Shown here piece by piece: positions 14,101 through 26,100 of a DNA stretch of 64,000 nt. Within the stretch, counting starts at the first letter, position 1. Each line of letters opens with the position of its first letter. The stretch is from the NCBI RefSeq assembly GCF_027595985.1, contig NC_073305.1:32450939-32514938 (forward strand). The letters are read 5' to 3'. Source of the DNA: Sorex araneus. Its lineage: Eukaryota > Chordata > Mammalia > Eulipotyphla > Soricidae. The notes beneath the pieces were generated by a model. The model was given only the letters and a program-made list of their open reading frames with translations. It did not search any database and had not been told where the DNA came from. The position numbers and the translations under genes are program-made.

Positions 14101-17100
14101 ATAATCTGCTGAAAATTTAGATATGTGGGTTTTGTGACTGAAATCTCCGGGCTTTCTCAGGGTCAGGATGGGCTACCTCCCCCCTTCCCCAAACCTCCCT
14201 GTACTTTTGGAAGCCTCAGCAGTCACGTTCACATACCAAGCTACTTCAGCCTTATCATCCCAATAAAAATACTGAGCACCCTGAACAAACACACTGACCT
14301 CTTAGTACCTGTACTGCAAACCATAATGCACAAAAGGAGACAGAGAAAGAAGAAAAATGCCTGCCATAGAGGCAGGCTGGTGGGAGGAAGGGAGGGGTGT
14401 TGTTTGAGGATGGTGGGAGGGAAACAGGGAACATTGGTGGTAGGAAATGTACAAAGGTGGAAGAATCGGTGTTGGATCGTTGTATGACTGAAAGCTAATG
14501 ATGAACAGGTTCATAATATTCTATCTCATGAATACTTAATAAAAAAAATAAATAAATAAAAATAATGTGAGGAAAAAATAAAGCAAAGCTGAGAGGGCAA
14601 AGAGATGGCCCAACAGGATAAGCACAGACCCTGCATGCAGTAGGCCCAGGTCCAATCACTGGCGCTGCATGATTTCCCAAGCACTATTCAGAGTGACTCT
14701 ACACACTGAGCTGGGAGCAAACTTACCTCTCCTCTTCAAAAAAAAAAACCCAAAACAAGCTGGAGTGATAGCACAACGGGCAGGGCATTTGCCTTGCACT
14801 CGGTCAACTCGGGTTCGATTCCCAGCATCCCATATGGTCCCCCAAGCACTGCCAGGAGTAATTCCTAAGTGCAGAGGCAGGAGTAACCCCTGTGCATCGC
14901 CGGGTATGACCCAAAAAGCAAAAACAAAATAAAATAAAACAAACAAACAAACAAAAAACCAAAAACCTGAACATAGTTGATGAAGGGAACCATTTAGCAG
15001 TATTAATATTTTAATCTGAGCAAAGTATAAAATTCTCCTATAGACTTTGGTAGTAGCAGGCAGCAGATTTGAATTGAGACTAAACCTACAGGATAAGACT
15101 AGATATATTCTGATACATCTACCAAATCAGACCTTTGATTTAGCAAGAGAAAGATGAAACTGATTAAGGTCTTTTGAACATTAGCCCTTTCAAAATTATT
15201 TTGCAAAAGCAGGACACACTGATCAGCAAAACATCCACTTTGCACAGATTGCTGGATGGTTTCTCAACTATTAATTATTCAGTAGCTCAAGATGAATAAC
15301 TTGCATTTCTTAACTTGCATTAACCTTATATATTAATTATTTTCACTGAATGCAAATTCAATCAAACCTCAAGGAAAGTGAACTTAAAAAAGAACAATGC
15401 ATGCAACAACTTCGTTGCTTAATCTTGCAGGCTAAACTAAGAGATATTTTAACTAATTGCCAAATTCCTCAAGTTGGTAGAACTGATCATGAGAACTCTT
15501 TTTATAAAGGTATTTGTAATTATGAGCATGATTTCAAGACATGATGACTCATGATTCTTCTCTCTCTTAACCTATGTATGTTTGCTAAGTTCTCCCTAAG
15601 GATCAAGTGAGGTAGTCCTGGTGGACCCCCTGAGCACTGTTTAGGAAGACTCCCCCAGCTGTCCATAAAAGTATTCTAAGTTTTGAATCCAGTTTTAAGG
15701 AACTCAATAATGGGTCCTATAATGGAGTCTATACCATTTTTAGAAGAAGCCACACATTAAAACCAATTTTCAACTTTTTTTTTCTTTTTTTCTTTTTGCT
15801 TTTTGGGTCACACCCAGCGATGCACAGGGGTTACTCCTGGCTCTACACTCAGGAATACTCCTGGCAGTGCTGGGGGACCATACGGGATGCTGGGAATCAA
15901 ACCCGAGTAGGCCGCATGCAAGGCAAACGCCCTACCCGCTGTGCTATCACTCCAGCCCCCAATTTTCAACTTTTAGTGCTATTTAAAAAAAAAGTTTAAA
16001 AGGTCATCATCATCAAAAGTAAAGTTTAAAAATCAATTTTCACTCAGCAGTGAAGAAACCCGGCGGGCACCACAACATGGGAGAATTATCCAGGCTCCAT
16101 ACCGAGCCGATATCTCCGGGACCCCCAGATGGAGCAGGTACAGTCTCCCAGCATTCTCTAGATGAAATACCGGTGACCATGAGCTTCTACAAGCATGGCT
16201 CTGGTATGTGGCCACAGGAGTATGCCTCTGAAGCGCGCAACCTTTCCTGATATACAAAGTGAGCAATGGAAAAAAAATGATCTAGCATCTGCCCCTGCCC
16301 AAAACTAGAGAAAGAGCGGCGACACGTGGGGCCTTGCGGGATGAGGGGTAGAACCGATCCCTCTCCCTGCCCCAACGAGGCCCTGAGTTGCCTCCCATGA
16401 ACGGCTCCTGGCTCCTGAACGGCCATAATCCCAGAGGCACACAGACTAATCTCGGAACCCAGCAGCTTCTGGCAGAAATGCATCTGGACTGACTACTAAA
16501 TTACAGCACTGTGCCACCCCAGGTGGGGAAAGGTGTTTGTCCCTTCTGCCTTTTCTCCCCAGCGGCTCGATGGCTGCCACCTTTTCAGAGCCTACTGGAC
16601 AGCCAGGTATGAGACAGCAGTGACGTGACACACGGGGCCCCACGGGATGGGGGGTGGAACCGGCCCCTCTCCCCGCCCCAACGAGGCCCTGAATTGCCAC
16701 CCTCGAATGGCTCCTGAACAGCCACGATCCCAGAGGCACACAAAACAATCTCGAAACCCAGCAGCTTTTGGCAGAAATCCCTCCAGACTCATTACTAAAA
16801 TATCAGAAATCCAAAATGCTCTTCATATCAGCAATAAAAAACAAATTATCTAATGATGCCTTTTCAGCAGTTCTGAATGTTGGGGAAAATTCCGAATAAT
16901 AATGGTGGATCTTTTGTCAAAATACTGAATGTGATCAAAGCAGAGAGAGAGTAAGGTGGAAATCATCTGCCACATAGGCAGGGGGGATGGATGGCGGGTA
17001 TACTGGGATTCTTTTTTTTTTTTTGCTTTTTGGGTCACACCCAGCGATGCTCAGGGGTTACTCCTGGTTCTGCACTCAGGAATTACTCCTGGCAGTGCTC

Positions 17101-20100
17101 AGGGGACCATATGGGATGCCGGGGATTGAACCCGGGTCAGCCGCGTGCAAGGCAAACGCCCTACCTGCTGTGCTATCGCTCCGGCCCCTATACTGGGATT
17201 CTTGGTGGAGAAGGATGTGCACTAGTGAGGGGATGGGTGTTTGATCATTGTATTACCTAGACTTAGACTGGAAGGCTTTGTAACTGTTCTCACGGTGATT
17301 CAATTAAAAAAAAAACAACTTAATTTTCAACTTTTTTACACTGTTTTGAAATGAAAGTTTAAAAAGTCATCAAAAGTAAATTTTACTGAGTTCAACTACA
17401 TCTTCTCTTAAATTTATACATACAGATGAAAGATGAGGTTGAATTTTAACCAGGTGTGGCAAAATTAATCGATGTGTCCAAAAGTGAGCCAATAGCACCA
17501 TGCATCGTGTCTAACAACAAACCATCTGGAACACGGGCTTGCCAGGAGAATCTTTAACATTTCTAAGCTTCTTAGACACTGGGAAATGAGGACTGTGAGT
17601 GTGTGCTTACTACAGGTTAGATGGCCAAAAGGAAGAACAGTAAGATCACCTAATTCCCCCTCTAGAGTGGCAGAAAGTAGATCAGTCAGTCAATTCTCTC
17701 CTGCTCAAGGATACCGGGAGACCCCAGAAGCAGACGGAGCAAACTGGACGCTCATGTTGAGACCTGATCCAGAGGGGACCAGACCCACTTCCCCAATAGG
17801 CTTCCTGTCCCAGGAGAGAGAGAGGTGCTAAAACTATCCATCCTACTCAGGATGTAAGGTGCTATGCAACTGACTTTCTCAGAGACAAAATTAGTCCACC
17901 TTAGAATCCACCCCCATGATCACCCATTAACACAGAATATCCACAGAGGGGAGGAACTTAAAAACGGAACTGCAGCTTCACACAACGGCTAGCTAGCATG
18001 CCTCTATGTCAAGATGAGATGATGAAGAGAACTTATGCCTGCCTACCTACCATACGGCAGCCATGTGAAGTTTCGTGTTTTCCCAATTAAACTTCTCCAT
18101 AAACCTTGCCCTACAGTGCTATGGAGCTTTTAATAAAGCATGGCACAGGTGTAATTGAAAGGATCCACCTCTGCATGACACTAGAGGGGCAGGTGTGGTT
18201 CTGAAGCTCGCTCTAAAAGGACTGGGCTGACAGCCAGTGGCTATTCTTCTTATACTGGAATAACTGTTTTCTTCATATATTAGCACACAGAAGAAAGATT
18301 TCTAATTTTAGACTTTGAGAGATGATGTTAAAGGACTTTTTGTTTGTTTTTTGAGAACACCTGATTCTGCACTCAAAGATCACTCCTGGTGGGACTTGGG
18401 ACCAAATGTGGTACCAGGCACTGAAGCAGGTTGTGCAAGGCAAGCACCCTACATCCTGTGCCCAAATTAAAGGACTTTCAAGTTTCATATTAACATTTAC
18501 ATTTTTAGTCAGGTTATCTTTAACTTTCAAGTTGTTGTTAGTTTTTTGGGGGGACGGGGGAGGGTACATCCAGTGGTGCTCAGGGATCACTTTCTGGCTT
18601 CCAGTATGCAAAACATGCACTCCAACCCATTGAGTTACCTCTCCAGCCCCAAAAACAGTTTTTGTTCTATTTTTTTCCCTCCCCAGAGCAGCAACAAATT
18701 TTTCTAGTGTACTGGTTTCCAAAGGATTTTCATGTTTACTTTGTAACTGCTATAATTCCCATTTTAGATTTGGGTAAATATAGATCAGAAATTAGAATTT
18801 TAAATATAACATTAGAGTGAAATTAAATAAATTTTTAATTAAAACTCTTGAATAAAAAAAAAAACTTTCAGCAAAACTGCAATTCTTTCCAACGATTGCA
18901 ATATCTGCTAAGAATGTAAATGAGGGGTAGGGAAGTAGTTCAGCAGTAGGGCTTTTGCCTTGCATGTGTAAAACCCTAGGTTTAACCCTTTGCATTGCAA
19001 AAAAATAATAATAATAAAAATACGTAAAATAAGATAAACTTCAGGTCAGAAAGCAAAACCAGAAATTCATTCCAGCCTACAGCAATAGTGGAGGTGCTGA
19101 GAGCACCTGCCTTGCAGGTGTATGGTCACGTGCAAGGGCAAAGCCCGAGTGTTTAAGCATGAGCCTGGTAGCTCTGTCCCTAGAGTACAAGCAATTTTAG
19201 CCAGTCAGGTCTGGGTAAGTACCACCAAAAGGTACTTAGGTGTGGTATATTGTGAGATCCTCCAAAACATACCACACCTAAAAAGACAAAGAGCACATCT
19301 AAAAAGGACAAAATGTGTGACTTCTGGGCCAGTGAGATGGCACAGTGGGAAAGGTGTTTGCTTCATATTCTGCTAAGTTTGATCCCCAGCACCACATATG
19401 GTCCCCTGAGTCACACCAGGAGTGATCCCTGAGCACAAAGTCAGGAATCAGCCTAAGCACAGTAGTCAGGTGTGGTCAAAAACAAAACGATAAGCAAGCA
19501 CATGTGTGAGCATCACAGTGACTGTAAGTTACGCACTTCAACGAAGTGTGTAAATCCTGGCAAGCCTGTGTGTGAGTACAACTAAAGAAGTGCCACCAAC
19601 CCTGTGACCATGGCTAAGATGCAAGCCCCAAGGCTGATTTGTGTGTGACTCGTGGCAACAATAAAATCAACAACAATGGGAAGGGAGAATAGGAAGGAAA
19701 TAAAAATAAGTTAACTGGGAGAAATTAAAATTGGGTGGAAGAAAGCATTTAAAAGGTTTGTCCTTACCTTTACCAACTTCCCAGTGATCTCCGGCATGTC
19801 TCCCATTTTTCGATTATCCAGCATCCGAATTTCATAAGACTGACCTGTTTTTAAAAGTTGTGTATCAAAAACAATCCATAGAAACATCACTGTTTAACAC
19901 AAAAATTCAACCGTCTCTAGAACATACGTTGCCAATGTTAACTTGCTAGAGAAGCTCATTCAGATTTCTTTTTCCCTGTAATCATTCTACCTTTTTTTAA
20001 AACTAAAGGAAACAGCTTTGTCTATTTATTTCCTTTACTTTCTCACACTAAAATGTTATATTCACAAACTCATTATCTTTTGTTTGTGCCACACCCAGGA

Positions 20101-23100
20101 GTGCTCAGGGGTTACTACCAGTTGTGCACTCAGGGATCACTCCAGGTGGGGGTCAGAGAGCCATATGTGGTACCAGAGATCAAACCAGGAAGGACACATT
20201 CAAGACTAATCATTGTAGAATAGACTGATATAACAAGTGTACTTTTTTTTTCTTTTTGGGTCACACCCAGTGATGATCAGGGGTTACTCCTGGCTCTGCA
20301 CTCAGGAATTACTATGGCACTGCTCAGGGAACCATATGGGATGCTGGGAATCGAATCTGGGTTGGGCAAACGCCCCACCAACTATGCTATTGTTCCAGCC
20401 CCACAAGTGGACTTTTCTGAGTAGCTGCCATTGCTGCAGTTTTTAGGATTTATCCCTGTCTCAGCATTTATCAATACTCCATTCCTTTTTATTGCCAAAT
20501 ATTATTCCACTGCAATAACATACCACAATTTGCCTAGCCCACCCATTACTTAGTGGACACTTGAGTTGTTTTCATTTGGGGATTATTTTAAATAAGGATC
20601 CTATAAATATTTGTATACAGGCTTATGAGTGAGTGTTAAATTTTAATCCTGAAGTCTCCCTGTGTCTGATGAACACAACTTACATTTTCTTATTACTCAT
20701 TTAATGTCCCCTAAAAAAAAAAAAAGAAAACTACTAGGAGACATAACCAATCTATGTGATTCAAAATATAAGCTACTGCTAAACACTAATAAAGTACAAT
20801 TAGGCCTGCCGCCAAGATGTGATCCCGGGGCCGCACATGTGTGCGGCCTCTCCGCAGCTACACGAGCGTGACTCCAGATGCCAGCTAAATTTTTTGGCAT
20901 GGGCAGCTCCGCGCAGAATGTCTCCAGACTGAGAACTATGCCGTGGGCCCATGCCCGCCCAGGAGGGGAAAGGTATTTCTCTCTCTCGCCTCTTCCTTGC
21001 CGGGAGTGAAGGGCGTGGTGACCGCCATATTATGACGACTACAGATGGGGTTTACAAGCTTGCAATGATCCAATATCTGGAAGAAATCTCCCTGGACTTA
21101 GTTGCTAAAGTACAGAAATCCAAAACCGTGCAACCTCATATCTCTTCACAACAGGTCTGACTCTAGTGGAGTACTCCTAACAATAATAGTGAGGTTTGTG
21201 TTGAAATATTGAATGTAACCAAAGTAAATAGAAAGTAAGGTGAAATTTATTAGTTACAAGGCGGGGGGGGGGGGGGACAGGATGGGAGGTGTACTGTTTT
21301 TTGTTTTGGTGGTGGAATATGGGCACTGGTGAAGGGATGGTTGTTTCAGCATTGTATAACTGAGACTTAAGCCTGAAATCATTGTAATTTTCCACATGGT
21401 GATTCAATAAAATAAAATTCTTAAAAAAAAAAAAAGTACAATTTGGTGTACTGCATTTCATTATACGGTTGGGGGAGGGGCGGGGCGGTCCCGGAACTGA
21501 TTCCAGGCCAGCATGATTGCTTGTATGTTCTGAGTATGTGTGTGTCTGACAGGTACTCTGGTTCCCACCCACATTCTATAGCCCAAAGAGGTACACTATA
21601 GGGTCACTGGTGTGTCTAAACAGTCCCTGTCTGTGTAAAGGTAAGAGTGTATGTACACCCTATGCTGAAGGGTGCTCTCGTTCCCATCTCGCACCCAAGC
21701 AGCCAGGAGAAGCTCATGCCATGTCTCTAAATAATAAGCAGGTATGACTTAATAAAACTGATCATACTTGACTTTTCTGTAGAAATCAAAATTTTGCTTA
21801 ATACAATTATTTTATGATAAAAGTGAACAACAATTTCACCAAAAATCAGGTTACAGAATTCTACCGCGATAAGAACCCTTACTCCAAACCTACAAAAAAT
21901 GATTTCTAGCTGTTAATAAAATGCTAGTGTAGTATTTAGAAAACCAGCAGGAACTAAAGAGCACTCTTACTACCAGGTAAATTTGAGGATCTTTATAATT
22001 AACTACCAGTTTCTGTCCACACTCCCATGGGGGTTCACAGTGAAAATACACAAAGAGCTCAAGATTACAGAGTCAGACAACAATAAAGATCAAAATGCCA
22101 CCTAATCATTACAAAGCTGGAAATGATTTGCTGCCCTGGAGGCCCCCCCAAGCACCATTAGAGTGGGCTCAGGTAAACCCTTACAGAATAGGGCCTAAGC
22201 AGGTCCTCTTAGGGAACTGTGGCCCAACTGGCTGAGAATAGCCAGGAAAGGCCCTGACTTCCTGAACAGGCTTGAGAGACCCAGCCCCCACCCCCGTACC
22301 CTGCAAAAAAAAAAAAAAAAAAAAAAAAAAACTTGCTTCAGAACAATAATACAGCAGGTAGGGCGTTTGCCTTGCACATGGTTGACCTTCGTTTGATCCC
22401 AGGCATCCCATATGGTCCCCAGAGCATAGGCCCTGAGTACTACTGGGTGTGGCCCAAAATCAAAAACTAACAAAGAAAAAAAAGTAAATTAAATACAAGG
22501 ATGTAAAAAAATGATAAGACATTTAATGTTCAGAAATAGTGACTGGCATAAAGTCTTTTCTGAAAAGCAATTCTGTTAAGAGTTGAATTTTATGTCCTTT
22601 GACTTAACTTTTTTTGTTGCTAAAAACAAGGGGGCAGAGTTGTATTAGAGGGTAAGGCATTTTTTCCCTTGCACGCGAGCAACGTGGGTTCAATCCTTGA
22701 CACCCTGAATGGTCCCCTAGTCTGAGTACAGAGCCAGGAGTAAGACCTGAGCACTGCTCGGTGTGCCTCAAACCCTAACCCCAAATAAAATTTAACAATA
22801 ATAAAAAAAAAAAGGTTTTGTTTGCTGCTTGTTTACTTTGGCCAAATTCTGAAAAGATTTTTCTTTTTCTTTTAAGAGAAGGAAAAGGAAGGCGAAATAG
22901 AGGGCATGAAAGCTCCCAGATTATGGAGTCTCAGTGAGGAGATTCTCTAAGTTAAGAATTTTTGATAAATCAGAAGTGGAAAAAAAAGTGCAAGAGGAAG
23001 AATATTGACAACTCACACTATACACAAATGGTTAATCAATCTAATGCAAAATCCTACAAGCTTATCAACTGCTATCAATGCTAAATAATAACAAATAGCC

Positions 23101-26100
23101 AACAAGCTACAAAGGGAAAAAAAAGAGAGAAAACTCCATGAGCATGTCAAAACAAGGAAAGGCTTTAATTTCTCAAAAATAAGACATTCAGGGGGCCAGA
23201 GGGATAGCACAGCGGGTAGGGCATTTGCCTTGCACTCGGCCAACCCGGGTTCGATCCCCGGCATCCCATATGGTCCCCCAAGTACCGCCAGGAGTAATTC
23301 CTGAGTGCAAAGCCAGGAGTAACCCCTGAGCATCGCTGGGTGTGACCCAAAAAGCAAAAAAAAAAAAAAAGACATTCAGGGTGTGGTACCACCAGCAGTC
23401 TGATGGTACCTTCAGGCTTCCTGACACCCCAAAATTGTCTCTGGGCCTCTGATCAGACCCCAACAACTCAGAACCAAGTTTCCAAGAAAATAAATGACTG
23501 AAAGTTAGGTAAGTGGGAGTCATGCCCATAAACCACCTCTGGCTCAGGTATACAGTTCATTATCAGTTTTGCTTCAGAGACCAACAAATAAATATCAAAA
23601 GAGATCAAAAGCCATAGTTAATCTCAGACCCACACAAGGCTGAACAGACCTGGGTAAATTGGGGAGGGTGGGGGGTGCAGGTCAGCCTGGTATCCGCCCA
23701 AGCAGAGCCCCTGGCAGTCCAGTGTTTCCACAACCCAAAATCACCACTATGCCCCTGGATGGACTCCACTGTCTCAGGACACACCTCACCTCACTGAAAT
23801 ACAATCTGCTGAAAATTTGGGTGTGCAAGTTTTGTGACTGAAATCACCAGGCTTTCTCAGGGTCAGGATAGCCTACCTCCCCCACTTCCCTATACCCCTG
23901 GAAGCATTGGCAGTCACCCCCACAAACCAACTCTAGTGCCACCATGTAAACTCTTCTATTGGCCTTGCTGCAGAGACCTTTAAATAAATCTTGGAAGAGA
24001 CCAAAAGCTGCAGTTAATCTTAGATCCACACAAGACTGAACAGACTGGGGTAAAATGAAGGGGAGAGGGTCAGCCTGGTACCTACTCAAGCAGAGCCCCT
24101 GGCAGCCGCTTGCTTTCACAATCCAAAAGTTCTGCCATGCCCCCAACCAGACTCCACCATCTCAGGATGAACCTCACCGAGATATAATCTGCTGAAAATT
24201 TGGGTGTGGGTTTTGTGACTGAAATCTCCAAGCTTCCTCAGGGTCAGGTGGGGCTACCTCCGCCCACCTCCCTGTACTTCCTTGAAGCCTCAGCAGTCAC
24301 ATCCACATCCCAAAGCTGCTACGCAATTAAAAAGCTTCTCCAGCCTTGCCTTCCCAATAAAAACATTGAATGCCCTGAGCAAACATGATGACCTCTTAGT
24401 ACCTGTACTGGAAACCATAATACACAAAAGGAAAAGGAAAGAGAGAGAACGAAAAAAGTGCCTGCCATAGAGGCAGCTGGGGGTGGGAAGTGGGGTGCTG
24501 GGGGTGAGGGGGAAATGGTGGTGAGAAATGTACAATGGTGGAGGGATAGGTGTTGGATCATTGTATGACATGAACAGCTTTGTAATGGACTATCTCACAG
24601 ATATTAGATAAAAAGTAAGGTGGAGTTCATGCTTGCTTCACTCAGCTTAATCAGTGGCTGAATAAACAGCAATATTCCTGCATTAAAAAAAAAAAGATTT
24701 CAACCACCCTCTGAGAACTGCCAATCAAATTGTAAACTTACTTTTCATCTATCTGCTCAGCATAAATCCATTTGAATGGTCAAGGCTAAAGGGAAACAGC
24801 TACTCACTGGAGATAGAATGGAGGTAGGGCTCAAATACTTTCTCTTAAAGTAGATACAAAGTACAAGAGGAAGAAGAGGATTACTTGCAGATTTCTCCAG
24901 AATTTCAACCAATGAATTTCCTGGTATGGAATTTCCTGGATAAGGGACCGGGGTAAGAGGAGTGAGGAAGGTGAAGGGGGACCAATAATTCAAATGAACA
25001 CATGAAGCCCGACAAACCTACTGGCTATCTAAATTGATGATCAAGTGGACTAACAATTAGACTTAGGAGGAAAAGATACTGAAAGTTAGAGGCAACTTTT
25101 CCAGTTTCCTGAAATATGGGTGTAGTTATTACATGAAGCTAAAGGCATAATCCTTTAAGGAGTAAGTGTTACGAAAGAAAAAAGTGCCAAGGCCCCCTTT
25201 ATTCCCCTCTCTGGGGTAAAGAGGAATACAAACAACCACCAGGGGTTGCAGTGCACTGGATCCTGGAGACCCTTCTGCCTCTGCTGCCAGGTGGGCGGGG
25301 GTTGAGGGGGTGGGGTGGGGGACCTGCCACCAGGATTACCTTGAGATCCTAGAGACTCAACACCCCCAGGATTTAGGAAAAGTACCACAGGAAGAAATCT
25401 CAATGTTCCTAGAAGGAACCTAAGAAGGAAACTATGCTCAATAAAGCTCAGTTGGTTTCCACAAACACACCTCTCCTACCACTCCAACCTATATACAGAA
25501 TACCACATATTGGTGGTATTCTGTATATAGATGATGGCATATAGAATATTGGAATATGTATTGGAGTACTGGAGTAAAAGGGGGTGCCTAGATCACCCTT
25601 GACCCCAATGTCAGAAGAAGGACAGAGAAGGAAAGAACTCAAGAGAGGAAGAAGAGAATGGGAAGTAATGGGTCAACAGACAAGAGGGTTTCAGTTATAC
25701 TGGTGATATGGGTGACTGGTATAGCCATATATCCAAACACAGACTCAACAACACTGAAAACATGAGATCTAAGCTACAATCACTGAAATTTTGTAATGTG
25801 CCTGCCAAGCTGACAGAGGGTGGGATGGGACTGGAGAGGGAATTTTGGAATACAGATGGTGGGACTGGTGTTGAGATAGTACATGTCTGAAACCCAACTA
25901 TCAATAACTTTGTAAATCACAGTTCTTTATTAAAAAAAAATTTTTTTTAAGTTGAAGTGTTGGACATATTAAGAGGGACCAGGATTTCTCAGTGCTCATT
26001 TCAAGATCCAGCTTTGACAGGGCCTTGCAGAGAAAAGCCAGGTGGTGTGTCACAGGTATATCATAGTGTTAACAGCTCTGATACACGCAACTACAGCCAA

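Larger units (their letters stand above)
10853..19767 (-). other. UBP1: UBP1 intron 3
   Basis: This 8.9-kb intron is dominated by L1-type elements at 12700-14550 and 16047-17312, plus SINEs. Nothing is recognised at 14970-15770. The stretch 17390-18330 is non-SINE and possibly LTR-derived. Confidence 0.9.

Noticed and set aside
14759-14835. tRNA gene-like heads with A and B boxes
   Set aside because: Each is joined to a SINE body and tail and does not close a tRNA acceptor stem; they are SINE promoters.
23013-23375. Open frames of 60-130 codons with W, C and GD(H/T) rich peptides at many sites (e.g. 23188-23529, 30362-30643, 32297-32857)
   Set aside because: They all read through SOR SINEs, mostly on the antisense strand, and repeat the same peptide at each copy. 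They are repeat shadows, not genes.
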